From IMG/VR virus record IMGVR_UViG_3300038462_000040, positions 91,853 through 155,852 of that record: a stretch of DNA of 64,000 bases; one strand, 5' to 3'. Positions 38,627-46,108 of this stretch are shown here, one piece after another (the first letter of the stretch is position 1; the number at the start of each line of letters is the position of its first letter). The DNA comes from a virus. The position numbers and the translations under genes are program-made. The notes beneath the pieces are model-generated. The model searched no databases and had not been told where the DNA came from. It saw only the letters and a list, made by a program, of their open reading frames with translations.

Positions 38627-39355
38627 ATGAAATATACAAAAGAATTTTTAGAACCAATTGTTCTTAAAAGCAAAGCAATTAGTGAAGTATTACGTTATTT
38701 AAAATTAAATGCTAATGGTGGTAATCATGCACATATTTCAAAAACCATAAAAAAATATAATATTGATACATCACATTTTCTTGGACAAAGTTGGAATAGA
38801 GGTAAATCGCCACGAAATAGACATACCATAGAAAGTTTCATTAAACTTGTTTTAAAATTAAATGGTATGGGATGGCAAAGTCATCAAATAAAATTAAAAT
38901 TATTTGAATTAAATTTAAAAGAAAGAAAATGTGGAATTTGTGGACAAAATGAAATATGGAATAATAATAAACTTGGTTTAGAGTTAGACCATATTAATGG
39001 AATACACAATGATAATAGATTAGAAAATTTAAGAATTTTATGTCCAAATTGTCATTCACAAATGCCAACACAAGGTGTTAGAAATATTCATAATGGAAAA
39101 ATAATTAACATTAAAGTTCATAAAGAAAAAATAATAAAAAATAAAATAATTAATATTTGTAATTGTGGTAAAAAAATAAAAAATAATTCTAAAACATGTG
39201 TTAATTGCTATTCATTAAAACAAAGAAAAGTTAATAGACCATCATTTGAAACACTTCAAGAAGAAGTTAAAACATTAGGATATACTGGAACTGGAAGAAA
39301 ATATGGTGTGAGTGATAATACGATAAGAAAATGGATTAAATTTTACACGAAATAA
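38627..39355 (+). CDS. HNH homing endonuclease in tRNA array B
   Basis: 242 aa. The HNH core is C-G-I-C-G-Q-N-E ... L-E-L-D-H-I-N-G-I-H-N-D-N-R-L-E-N-L-R, then L-C-P-N-C-H-S-Q (about residues 104-150). A second zinc cluster C-N-C-G-K...C-V-N-C follows. The C-terminus G-Y-T-G-T-G-R-K-Y-G-V-S-D-N-T-I-R-K-W-I is a helix-turn-helix. The product of 60281-60946 is a close paralogue. The gene is inserted between tRNA-Leu and tRNA-Ala with its own promoter-like box. Confidence 0.85.
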   Translation: MKYTKEFLEPIVLKSKAISEVLRYLKLNANGGNHAHISKTIKKYNIDTSHFLGQSWNRGKSPRNRHTIESFIKLVLKLNGMGWQSHQIKLKLFELNLKERKCGICGQNEIWNNNKLGLELDHINGIHNDNRLENLRILCPNCHSQMPTQGVRNIHNGKIINIKVHKEKIIKNKIINICNCGKKIKNNSKTCVNCYSLKQRKVNRPSFETLQEEVKTLGYTGTGRKYGVSDNTIRKWIKFYTK

Positions 39356-39358
39356 AAT

Positions 39359-39434
39359 GGGGTATGGGACTGCTAGGGTTGGTCATCTCGTCTGCACCGA
39401 GAAAATCAGGAGGATTCGAATTCCTCATGCTCCA
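39359..39434 (+). tRNA. tRNA-Ala(TGC) with C33
   Basis: Acceptor GGGGTAT/ATGCTCC includes the Ala identity pair G3-U70; A73. Anticodon arm CTCG-TCTGCAC-CGAG has C33. Starts 4 bases after the HNH stop. Array B. Confidence 0.88.
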
Positions 39435-39473
39435 CATTATCAAATAGTTATATAGATAATCACAATAAAATAT

Positions 39474-39547
39474 GGCACAGTACTCCAATTGGTAGAGAGA
39501 AACGGCTTAAACCCGTTAAAGTGTGAATTCGAATTTCACTTGTGCTA
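39474..39547 (+). tRNA. tRNA-Leu(TAA), short variable loop
   Basis: Acceptor GGCACAG/TTGTGCT, anticodon arm AACGG-CTTAAAC-CCGTT, T-arm GTGAA-TTCGAAT-TTCAC. Short variable loop. Array B. Confidence 0.87.
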
Positions 39548-39569
39548 CAAAATAAATTAATTATAATAT

Positions 39570-39641
39570 ACGTCTGTCGTCTAATGGTTAAGATAACGGC
39601 TTCCAACCCCGTGGATGAGGTTTCGATTACTTCCAGACGTG
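39570..39641 (+). tRNA. tRNA-Trp(CCA)
   Basis: Acceptor ACGTCTG/CAGACGT with G73 (bacterial Trp features). Anticodon loop TTCCAAC on stem ACGG/CCGT with a C31-C39 mismatch. T-arm GAGGT-TTCGATT-ACTTC. Array B. Confidence 0.87.
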
Positions 39642-39707
39642 CTAAAATAAAAAATAAATATTATATTATTTGCATATATTTATATAATAAACTAAATTTG
39701 TCAAATT

Positions 39708-40436
39708 ATGTTAATAATAAATTACAATAAAAAAGATTATTACGATGGTGTTGTTGGTACGATGGGTATCGATAAAACACTTGTTTATGACCGTAAAATA
39801 ATTGAGGTTGAAGAAAAAAAAATTCCATCAATATTTCAAAGAAAGGGATTTTCTTGGAAAAAAAGTAAAGATTCACCTTTTTTAAATATTGAAAATCATA
39901 CAATAAAAAATGAACAACATAAAAATTATCAAAATTGTAGTTCTTTTATTATTGGATTTTGTGGAAAACTATATATTGGTTGGAAATTATATAGCGAAAA
40001 CAGAAAAGTTTATCCAGAAAAACTTACAACTACAATTACATATGATTTTGATTTAATAAAAACAATTATTGATAATAAAGGTTGGTATGGAAACCTTGAA
40101 GAGCAGTATAATTATATTAAAAATTATAATTCACTTCAATTATTTAGAGATTTTAAAGCACCTGTTTTTATTTATGATAGTGATTATAATAGAATAAATA
40201 TTGGTCATTATCATAAACGTAATGAAAAACTTTTTATTAATCCAATTTTAAGCGATTATCATTTTTATAAAATATTTGATAGTTTTCAAGCATTTCAAGA
40301 AATAAGTATGTTTATGGGTGGTGTGCTTGGTAAAGGCGAAAAAGAAATTATTGAAGTGGCTGATAAATATAAAATTACTCAACATGGTTTTGATTATAAA
40401 TGGAGTTTTAGAAAAAAATCTGAAAAGAATAAATGA
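39708..40436 (+). CDS. Conserved-looking phage hypothetical protein
   Basis: 242 aa. N-terminal K-D-Y-Y-D-G-V-V-G-T-M-G-I-D-K-T-L-V-Y-D-R (about 9-29) is a distinctive pattern I associate with phage hypothetical proteins, but no function is known to me. No signal peptide or membrane span. Its stop overlaps the next start by 4 bases, forming a small operon with two further genes upstream of the tmRNA. Confidence 0.7.
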   Translation: MLIINYNKKDYYDGVVGTMGIDKTLVYDRKIIEVEEKKIPSIFQRKGFSWKKSKDSPFLNIENHTIKNEQHKNYQNCSSFIIGFCGKLYIGWKLYSENRKVYPEKLTTTITYDFDLIKTIIDNKGWYGNLEEQYNYIKNYNSLQLFRDFKAPVFIYDSDYNRINIGHYHKRNEKLFINPILSDYHFYKIFDSFQAFQEISMFMGGVLGKGEKEIIEVADKYKITQHGFDYKWSFRKKSEKNK

Positions 40437-40699
40437 AACAAGAATTGCATAAAATATTTATAATTCCTGCTCGATTTATTAAACAAACTAAAGATAATAA
40501 ATATGTTATTCGATGTCTAATTGAAAAAAATATTACTGAAGACCGTATATTTGATGATAATTCACTTAAAGGATTAATAAATCCTAAGTATTTATTAATC
40601 GGAATAATGACAGGAGTTGGATATATGCAAATAAATTTTGTTGATGCTAATGATTATGAAAAAATGTTTAATGTAAAATGGAAAATTTTAGTAAAATAA
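40433..40699 (+). CDS. Hypothetical protein
   Basis: 88 aa, beta-rich, basic. Overlaps the genes on both sides (4 and 22 bases), so it is translationally coupled in the 39708-40872 operon. Not recognised. Confidence 0.6.
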   Translation: MKQELHKIFIIPARFIKQTKDNKYVIRCLIEKNITEDRIFDDNSLKGLINPKYLLIGIMTGVGYMQINFVDANDYEKMFNVKWKILVK

Positions 40700-40872
40700 G
40701 CGATGAAATAATATCACAACTTAAATCTATATGTTATAGTGGTGATTTATCTGATATTGGTAATGAAATTGGTATTGTAATTGCTAAATATTTTGATAAA
40801 GATAATACTGTTGATGATTTCATTCATGGTTTAAAACATGGAATATCATTAACTGATGGAACACATGGTTAA
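40678..40872 (+). CDS. Small acidic hypothetical protein
   Basis: 64 aa, helical and acidic, starting M-E-N-F-S-K-I-S-D-E-I-I. Overlaps the preceding gene by 22 bases and ends 23 bases before the tmRNA. Not recognised. Confidence 0.6.
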   Translation: MENFSKISDEIISQLKSICYSGDLSDIGNEIGIVIAKYFDKDNTVDDFIHGLKHGISLTDGTHG

Positions 40873-40880
40873 TATAATAA

Positions 40881-40890
40881 GTTCTTTAAA
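40881..40890 (+). promoter_or_regulatory. boxA-like element GTTCTTTAAA before tmRNA
   Basis: Matches the boxA core CTTTAA and lies 5 bases from the tmRNA 5' end. Confidence 0.45.
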
Positions 40891-40895
40891 ATAAT

Positions 40896-41258
40896 GGGGA
40901 TGAATGGATTTGACTGTATGTAGAAAAATGATGTAAGCAAGTAGTAGTTGAATCGGACTACTTTTAAAAAGGTTCAAAACAATAAATGCAGAAGACATTA
41001 TGTCTATTCCTACTTCCTTGACAAAAGGAAATAGCGTATTTGTAAAGAGTGCTGAACTTGCAATTGCGTAATAGGAAAAAAATAAACAGCAAAAAACTTC
41101 CAAGTCAGAAGGGAAGTAAAAACAATTCTGGACAGTTTTGTAGTTGTTCTGGAAAAATACAATTAACATTTTGCTGATTTAGGAAAATCAAATAAACTTG
41201 TAGAAAACTTATTAATCACATTGCAACACCGGGGAATCGATGCCCCGCATCTCCACCA
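40896..41258 (+). ncRNA. ssrA: tmRNA
   Basis: The 5' end GGGGATGAATGGATTTGAC and the 3' end CATCTCC-A-CCA form the tRNA-like acceptor with the G3-U70 alanine pair; CCA is encoded. A tag frame starts at GCA (40988, nt 93 of the RNA, near the usual resume position) and reads A-E-D-I-M ... S-A-E-L-A-I-A before TAA at 41069-41071. That is 27 codons, longer than typical tags, and the end is AIA instead of LAA. The resume codon is inferred, not proven. It would rescue stalled ribosomes during infection. Confidence 0.9.
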
Positions 41259-41277
41259 AATATTTTTCATCTCCACA

Positions 41278-41286
41278 GTATTTATA
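41278..41286 (+). promoter_or_regulatory. GTATTTATA promoter-like motif
   Basis: Plus-strand copy 11 bases before the ATG at 41298. Confidence 0.55.
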
Positions 41287-41297
41287 TTAAAATATTG

Positions 41298-41846
41298 ATG
41301 GAGATGAAAAATTTAAAAAAAAGAAAAACTAAATTAATTAAATGCGATAATTGTGGAAATGATTTTGAAAAATCGATATCCGAAATAAAAAGAAATAAAA
41401 ATCATTTTTGTTCATTAAGATGTTCAGCAATCCATCGTAATGATATCAATCGAAAAAATTTTGAAGGATATATAGGAAATCCAAAATTTTTAATTGCAAA
41501 TAATCATAAAGATGAATATACAGGTTTTCGTGATTTTATTAGAAGAGCAAAACAAAGAAATAAATTAGGGAATTTAACATTAATTGATTTAAAAGAACAA
41601 TGGCAAAAACAAAATGGAATTTGTCCTTATACTGGAATACAATTAGAATTGCCAAATTATTCTAAAACAAAAAAATTTTCAATACAAGAAGCAGCATCTT
41701 TAGATAGAATAAATTCAAATAAACCATATGAAAAAGATAATATTGTTTTTGTAAGTACACCAATTAATTATATGAAAAATACGATGACAGAAGAAGAAAC
41801 AATTGCATTTTGTAAAAAAATTGCATTATTTTGGAATAATAAATAA
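41298..41846 (+). CDS. HNH-type endonuclease
   Basis: 182 aa from the ATG at 41298; the TTG one codon earlier is less likely. An N-terminal C-D-N-C-G...F-C-S-L-R-C zinc ribbon (about 16-38) precedes a nuclease region with N-G-I-C-P-Y-T-G-I-Q-L-E-L (about 110-122), S-L-D-R-I-N-S-N-K-P-Y and N-I-V-F-V-S-T-P-I-N-Y-M-K. This layout is common in phage HNH homing endonucleases. It follows the tmRNA and ends 1 base before a tRNA-Leu. Confidence 0.75.
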   Translation: MEMKNLKKRKTKLIKCDNCGNDFEKSISEIKRNKNHFCSLRCSAIHRNDINRKNFEGYIGNPKFLIANNHKDEYTGFRDFIRRAKQRNKLGNLTLIDLKEQWQKQNGICPYTGIQLELPNYSKTKKFSIQEAASLDRINSNKPYEKDNIVFVSTPINYMKNTMTEEETIAFCKKIALFWNNK

Positions 41847-41847
41847 T

Positions 41848-41934
41848 GGCGAAGTGATGAAATAGGTAGTACATGCAGGTCTTAAAAACCTGTGAACAGT
41901 AATGTTCGTGTGGGTTCGATTCCCATCTTCGCTA
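41848..41934 (+). tRNA. tRNA-Leu(TAA)
   Basis: Acceptor GGCGAAG/CTTCGCT, anticodon arm CAGGT-CTTAAAA-ACCTG, long type II variable arm, T-arm GTGGG-TTCGATT-CCCAT. Second Leu(TAA) in the window. Confidence 0.92.
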
Positions 41935-41951
41935 CGAATAAATTAATTAAA

Positions 41952-41960
41952 GTATTTATA
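41952..41960 (+). promoter_or_regulatory. GTATTTATA promoter-like motif
   Basis: Followed by TAAAAAC, 18 bases before the ATG at 41979. Confidence 0.6.
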
Positions 41961-41978
41961 TAAAAACTTATAATAACA

Positions 41979-42143
41979 ATGAATATATTAATTATAAATC
42001 AATCAACACCAATTAACTATCCAATAATAATTGTACCTGTTGGTTGTCAATTTAATATACCTAATAGAATAATGTGTAGTGGTGGTTTTCTTGTTTATAA
42101 TAAACCATCTGAAAAAATATTAATTAATTATGGCAAATATTAG
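41979..42143 (+). CDS. 54-aa hypothetical protein
   Basis: Starts M-N-I-L-I-I-N-Q-S-T-P-I-N and contains V-P-V-G-C and C-S-G-G-F. A promoter-like box sits at the right distance upstream. Overlaps the next small gene by 14 bases. Function unknown. Confidence 0.55.
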   Translation: MNILIINQSTPINYPIIIVPVGCQFNIPNRIMCSGGFLVYNKPSEKILINYGKY

Positions 42144-42246
42144 AAAACCACATCCAAAAGAAGATGATTGTGGATGTGGAAAATCAGTTAAAATAACTGA
42201 AAGAAAAAAAATTGAATATAGACGAATTATAAAGAAAAGAGGATAA
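42130..42246 (+). CDS. 38-aa basic peptide with CGCG motif
   Basis: Starts M-A-N-I-R-K-P-H-P-K-E-D-D-C-G-C-G-K and is strongly basic after the cysteines. It overlaps the previous small ORF and its TAA is immediately followed by tRNA-Leu(CAA). Function unknown. Confidence 0.5.
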   Translation: MANIRKPHPKEDDCGCGKSVKITERKKIEYRRIIKKRG

Positions 42247-42329
42247 CTCCTTGTGATGAAATTGGTAGCACGTGCTCGCCTCAAAAGCGAGTGCCTTCGG
42301 GCGTGTCGGTTCGACTCCGACCAAGGAGA
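42247..42329 (+). tRNA. tRNA-Leu(CAA)
   Basis: Acceptor CTCCTTG/CAAGGAG, anticodon arm CTCGC-CTCAAAA-GCGAG, type II variable arm, T-arm GTCGG-TTCGACT-CCGAC. Begins at the base after a stop codon. Confidence 0.93.
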
Positions 42330-42348
42330 CAAATAGAAGGGAAATTTT

Positions 42349-42843
42349 ATGTATATGGTATTACAGATTCCCATGCGTGAACAGAATTATGATTTTGATT
42401 GTAGTCTTGCAGTAGCATGGTCGTACTTAAAACATTCTAAAATAAAAGTTGATTATAATACACTTTTAAAAATATCAAAAATTTCACCAATTGATGGATT
42501 ATGTCCAGAAAAATTAGTTATTTTACTAAAAAAATTTGGTTTAGAAACCAATTTAGAAGAACGTAAAAATATTAAATATTTAAAAAATCAAATAATTACT
42601 AAAAAACCAGTAATTGTTCTTTTACAAGCAAATAAAGAATATAAGAAATCTTGGAAAAATACTTGGACTCACGGACATTATTGCATTATATTTGGTTTTG
42701 ATGACTTTCGGGTATTTATTTATGACCCATATATTGGTGGAATTAAATTATTCGCATATGACCAATTTAATAATCGTTGGCATGATGAATGGAATGGTAA
42801 AAAATATATTAAGTCAGTAATAATAAAAAATGAAAATTTATGA
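42349..42843 (+). CDS. C39-like cysteine peptidase
   Basis: 164 aa. Q-N-Y-D-F-D-C-S-L-A-V-A-W (Cys18) is the catalytic-Cys block. D-G-L-C-P-E-K-L and the F-G-L segment follow the C39 pattern. The His block is W-T-H-G-H-Y-C-I-I-F-G-F-D-D, and I-Y-D-P-Y-I-G supplies the Asp. The family cleaves leader peptides or peptidoglycan cross-links; the target here is unknown. No signal peptide or transporter domain is attached. The stop overlaps the next ATG. Confidence 0.75.
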   Translation: MYMVLQIPMREQNYDFDCSLAVAWSYLKHSKIKVDYNTLLKISKISPIDGLCPEKLVILLKKFGLETNLEERKNIKYLKNQIITKKPVIVLLQANKEYKKSWKNTWTHGHYCIIFGFDDFRVFIYDPYIGGIKLFAYDQFNNRWHDEWNGKKYIKSVIIKNENL

Positions 42844-43004
42844 ATTTTGGATTAAGAAAAAATAGTAAAATAAAATTCAAAGAAATACCTGAAGAAATTG
42901 ATGAATCTGAAATTGATTTAGATAATCCAGAAGCAATGGAATTAACATGGAAAAGCATTGAATGGTCATTGAAAAAACATAAAGATATAATCTCAAAAAT
43001 ATAA
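42840..43004 (+). CDS. 54-aa acidic hypothetical protein
   Basis: ATG overlaps the peptidase stop (ATGA), so it is coupled. Sequence starts M-N-F-G-L-R-K-N-S-K-I-K-F and is Glu/Lys-rich. Could be an adaptor or inhibitor of the peptidase, but nothing in it proves this. Confidence 0.55.
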   Translation: MNFGLRKNSKIKFKEIPEEIDESEIDLDNPEAMELTWKSIEWSLKKHKDIISKI

Positions 43005-43056
43005 AATATGAAAAAAATTTTGAATTCTTGTAACGCACTAAAGCGTAACAAGAAAA

Positions 43057-43386
43057 ATGGGAAATAAAAATTTAGTAAAAACAACCACAAATCGTGGCGA
43101 ATTCAATCGTGCATATAAATTGCATCTTGAACGAATAGGAAAAATTCATTGTTCATACTGTGGTTTTCATCTTGGTGAAAATAATGGCAAAAAATGGTAT
43201 GGTGGAATTATTTACGATGACATGGAAACTTGTCATGGTAAAAGAAAAGGAAATAATACAAGATTTCCAAACTGGAAATTGGTTTCTAAAAATAGAAAAC
43301 AATGGATGCGAAAACCAATTAAAATTGTTGAAGAACATAGAATTGGACACAAAAGAACATATGTTGAGATTAAATTCTCAACATAA
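43057..43386 (+). CDS. Small zinc-finger-like protein
   Basis: 109 aa, basic. H-C-S-Y-C-G-F-H (about 31-38) and a later C-H-G-K-R-K form a possible zinc site. The pattern H-C-S-Y-C-x2-H...T-C-H resembles a minimal HNH-like or zinc-ribbon fold. An imperfect inverted repeat (43024-43050) lies just upstream and could affect its translation. Confidence 0.55.
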   Translation: MGNKNLVKTTTNRGEFNRAYKLHLERIGKIHCSYCGFHLGENNGKKWYGGIIYDDMETCHGKRKGNNTRFPNWKLVSKNRKQWMRKPIKIVEEHRIGHKRTYVEIKFST

Positions 43387-43389
43387 TTT

Positions 43390-43460
43390 AGCGATGTCAT
43401 TCAACGGTAGGATATCTCTCTCATAAGGAGCAAATACGAGTCCGATTCTCGTCATCGCTA
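43390..43460 (+). tRNA. tRNA-Met/Ile2(CAT)
   Basis: Acceptor AGCGATG/CATCGCT, anticodon loop CTCATAA, T-arm ACGAG-TCCGATT-CTCGT. Whether it is elongator Met or lysidine-modified Ile cannot be told from sequence alone. Confidence 0.88.
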
Positions 43461-43465
43461 CAAAT

Positions 43466-43490
43466 AAAAAAATTCGTCATTTGACGAATT
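43466..43490 (-). terminator. Intrinsic terminator
   Basis: Stem AATTCGTC/GACGAATT with a 4-base loop and a T7 run on the minus strand, after the 148-aa gene. Confidence 0.75.
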
Positions 43491-43511
43491 CAGAATTCCA
43501 ACATGTTTATT

Positions 43512-43958
43512 TTATTGAAAATTTACTTTGCAAGTTTGATTTTTGAAATCAAATTCTAAATCCTTAACATATAATGATTTACCTAATATAAGTGAAGTTT
43601 TTTCGTTAATAACGAATTTCCATTTAGTTTCTTCGATATTTTTTTGCGATTTTTGTTCTATTTCATCTGAATGAATATTATGCATTTCCATATTATAAGT
43701 TCCTTCAAGTTTTTCTATACTAATAATAAAATTTTCAATACCCATATCATTTAACCAAAATGAAACTTGCCATGTGATTATAATATTACTTTCTGTAACA
43801 TCAGCATCAAATTCTGTTGAAAAACCACTATAATTATAAAAATACACATTTTTTACGAGTTGTTTAAAATTAAAATTATCACCACCTATAACATATGATT
43901 CATTAATTACATTCTTTTCAATTTCTTCATTTACCACTTTTTTTATAGAACTCACCAT
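43512..43958 (-). CDS. Hypothetical packaged protein candidate
   Basis: 148 aa. Starts V-S-S-I-K-K-V-V-N-E-E-I-E-K-N-V-I-N-E-S, an amphipathic helix ending in I-N-E|S, similar in type to the starts at 34724 and 46109. The rest is beta-rich. It has a GTATTTATA box 16 bases upstream and its own terminator, and is the only minus-strand late-type gene in this plus-strand region. Confidence 0.6.
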   Translation of the reverse strand: MVSSIKKVVNEEIEKNVINESYVIGGDNFNFKQLVKNVYFYNYSGFSTEFDADVTESNIIITWQVSFWLNDMGIENFIISIEKLEGTYNMEMHNIHSDEIEQKSQKNIEETKWKFVINEKTSLILGKSLYVKDLEFDFKNQTCKVNFQ

Positions 43959-43973
43959 AAAAACACAATTTTA

Positions 43974-43982
43974 TATAAATAC
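43974..43982 (-). promoter_or_regulatory. GTATTTATA promoter-like motif
   Basis: Minus-strand copy upstream of the gene starting at 43958, divergent from the bipartite promoter at 44033-44059. Confidence 0.6.
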
Positions 43983-44034
43983 TCTATGTTTTCTTAAATT
44001 TCTTTTATACATTTGCACATATTAAAACAAAAGA

Positions 44035-44062
44035 TTTGTAACATTATTACAAAAAATTCGTA
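44035..44062 (+). promoter_or_regulatory. Bipartite promoter-like motif TTGTAAC-N16-CGTATA
   Basis: TTGTAAC and CGTATA with 16 bases between them, about 10 bases before the ATG at 44072. Confidence 0.65.
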
Positions 44063-44071
44063 TAAATTAAA

Positions 44072-44935
44072 ATGGTTTATAATTATAATAAACAACATTG
44101 TTGGCAATATGATATTAGGTTAAATAATTTAACCAATGATTTAAAACAAGCAAATATAACTCTTGATGAATCGAAAAATTTAAAAGTATCTGATTTTAAA
44201 TTTCAATTTGAAGAAAAAGATTTATGTTTTCAAGAAATTAAAAGTTTTATTGAAAAACATGAATGGTTGGGTAGAGTAAGTTTATATCCAACACATATTT
44301 TTACTGCACGATATAATGGAATTTTAGCAGGTGTAGTAATTATTGATATGCCAAGTGTGTTTTCGAAATTATTGGGAGAAGAAACAAAAAAGATTGAAAG
44401 ATTAATAAGCAGAGGTGCTTGTATTAGTTGGTCGCCCAAAAATTTAGGTAGTTCTTTGATTATGTTTGCAATTAATTGGATGGTAAAAAATACACAATAT
44501 CGTTTATTTGTTGCTTATTCAGATGTTGAAGCTAAAGAATTAGGCACAATTTATCAAGCATGTAATTTTTATTATTTGGGTAAGAAATCTGGTGCAAAAA
44601 ATCAATATAAAATTGAAACCGGAAGATGGGTATCCGATAGATATTTTAGAGCAAGGTCTGTTTATAAAAGACTTGCAAAAGAAAATGAAATTATTTGGCA
44701 TGATGAATGGCAAAACGGAGATAGTGTAATGTTTGATAAAATGCCGGAAGAAATTGCATTACAAATAAGAAAACTTTCAAAGGACTATTTATTGTCCTGT
44801 GAAAGTAGAGAAATGAAACCAAAACATAAATATGCATATGTTTTGGGTAAAAATAATACTGAAACAAAAAAATTAAGAAGAATATTTATAGAAAGAAACA
44901 AAATTTATTCATATCCAAAAGAAAGGGGAAATTAA
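44072..44935 (+). CDS. Mom-like GNAT-fold protein
   Basis: 287 aa. The central block R-L-I-S-R-G-A-C-I-S-W-S-P-K-N-L-G-S-S-L (about 110-129), then F-V-A-Y-S-D-V-E-A-K-E-L-G and T-I-Y-Q-A-C-N-F-Y-Y-L-G-K, follow the pattern of phage Mu Mom and related acyltransferase-fold proteins that make hypermodified adenine. DNA modification against host restriction is an inference from family. The gene is followed after 1 base by the RNA ligase gene. Confidence 0.7.
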   Translation: MVYNYNKQHCWQYDIRLNNLTNDLKQANITLDESKNLKVSDFKFQFEEKDLCFQEIKSFIEKHEWLGRVSLYPTHIFTARYNGILAGVVIIDMPSVFSKLLGEETKKIERLISRGACISWSPKNLGSSLIMFAINWMVKNTQYRLFVAYSDVEAKELGTIYQACNFYYLGKKSGAKNQYKIETGRWVSDRYFRARSVYKRLAKENEIIWHDEWQNGDSVMFDKMPEEIALQIRKLSKDYLLSCESREMKPKHKYAYVLGKNNTETKKLRRIFIERNKIYSYPKERGN

Positions 44936-44936
44936 A

Positions 44937-46028
44937 GTGAAATTACTTGAAAAAGTTGATTGGAAAATATTAAATAACTATATTGATAATAGTCTCATTA
45001 TAGCAAATAAACACCCAAATTATGAAATTTGGATTTTGAACTATTCAGTAAAAGCTCAATCAAAAAAATTTTGGGACGAATATACTATGTCTTGTCGTGG
45101 ATTGGTTGTTGATGTTGAAGGTAATATTTTAGCACGTCCATTTATGAAATTTAAAAATTATGAAGAATATGATTCTTCTGAAATTGATTTATATATGACT
45201 CAAGAATTTGAAATATTTGAAAAAGTCGATGGTTCACCTATTATCTTATTTTACTATGCACCACGTATGGAATGGATTGTGGCAAGTAGAGGTTCATTTA
45301 TTTCAGAACAATGTATTGAAGCACAAAAAATGATTGATATTAACATATACGATAAATTGAATAAAAATTGTACTTTTTTATTTGAAGTATTATATCCAGA
45401 AAATCGTATTGTTGTTGATTATGGTGATAGAAGAGAACTTGTATTACTTGGAAGAATTGTAACTGAAACCGGAATTGAAGCATATTATAATGAATTAGTT
45501 GCACAATATTCAAATTATTTTTCAATTGTTAAGAAATATGATATAAATAATATTAAAAATCTTAAAGATTTACAAAAACTTGAAGAAGAAAATCGTGAAG
45601 GATTTGTTGTAAGATTTAAAGATGGTTTTAGAGTTAAAGTTAAGTTTGCAGAATATTGTAGATTACATGTTATTTTAACAAATGTTTCAAACTTAACAAT
45701 TTGGGAACATTTAATGAATAATTATGATTTTGATTCATTACTTGACAGAGTTCCAGATGAATTTTATAATTGGTTAAAGAAAACAACAAAAATTATACAA
45801 ACTGATTTTAATGAAATTGAAAGATTGTCATTAAAAGAATTTGTAAGAATTTACCATGTTAATGGAATTACAAATCGTAGAGAATTTGCTATGGAAGCAT
45901 TAAAGACAGAATATCGTTCAATATTGTTTAAGTTATATGACAAAAAAAACTACGATGATATTATTTGGAAACAAGTAAGACCCGTTTACAGCAAACCATT
46001 TAAAGATGGTTTTGAATATAGTGTTTAA
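44937..46028 (+). CDS. RNA ligase (T4 Rnl1-like)
   Basis: 363 aa from a GTG start with a GGGG ribosome-binding-like stretch 8-11 bases upstream. Motif I is F-E-K-V-D-G-S-P-I-I (Lys about 97). C-R-G-L-V-V-D precedes it. Later come F-L-F-E-V-L-Y-P-E-N-R-I-V (motif IIIa), E-G-F-V-V-R-F (IV) and V-K-V-K-F-A-E-Y (V). This is a nucleotidyltransferase RNA ligase. In T4 the enzyme repairs host-nuclease-cut tRNAs, which would fit a phage with so many tRNAs. Confidence 0.85.
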   Translation: MKLLEKVDWKILNNYIDNSLIIANKHPNYEIWILNYSVKAQSKKFWDEYTMSCRGLVVDVEGNILARPFMKFKNYEEYDSSEIDLYMTQEFEIFEKVDGSPIILFYYAPRMEWIVASRGSFISEQCIEAQKMIDINIYDKLNKNCTFLFEVLYPENRIVVDYGDRRELVLLGRIVTETGIEAYYNELVAQYSNYFSIVKKYDINNIKNLKDLQKLEEENREGFVVRFKDGFRVKVKFAEYCRLHVILTNVSNLTIWEHLMNNYDFDSLLDRVPDEFYNWLKKTTKIIQTDFNEIERLSLKEFVRIYHVNGITNRREFAMEALKTEYRSILFKLYDKKNYDDIIWKQVRPVYSKPFKDGFEYSV

Positions 46029-46056
46029 AAAGCGAAGAATTTTCTTCGCTTTTTTT
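46028..46056 (+). terminator. Intrinsic terminator
   Basis: Nine-bp stem AGCGAAGAA/TTCTTCGCT followed by T7, directly after the ligase stop. Confidence 0.9.
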
Positions 46057-46075
46057 GTATTTATTTGTATTTATT
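46057..46075 (+). promoter_or_regulatory. Two adjacent GTATTTATT boxes
   Basis: Direct repeat of the promoter-like motif at 46057 and 46067, upstream of the frameshifted gene at 46109. Confidence 0.5.
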
Positions 46076-46108
46076 GTAAATGTTATTAAGTGAATTAATC
46101 GTATAATC

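Noticed and set aside
40849-41169. Minus-strand ORF over the tmRNA
   Set aside because: Lies antisense to a structured RNA; no supporting signals.
42120-42374. Minus-strand ORF across tRNA-Leu(CAA)
   Set aside because: Antisense of a tRNA and of two small plus-strand genes; sequences like S-W-S-E-S-N-R are common false proteins from tRNA antisense.
43008-43067. 19-codon ORF MKKILNS...
   Set aside because: Overlaps the next gene start and an inverted repeat; too short and without a composition signal, so not called as a gene.
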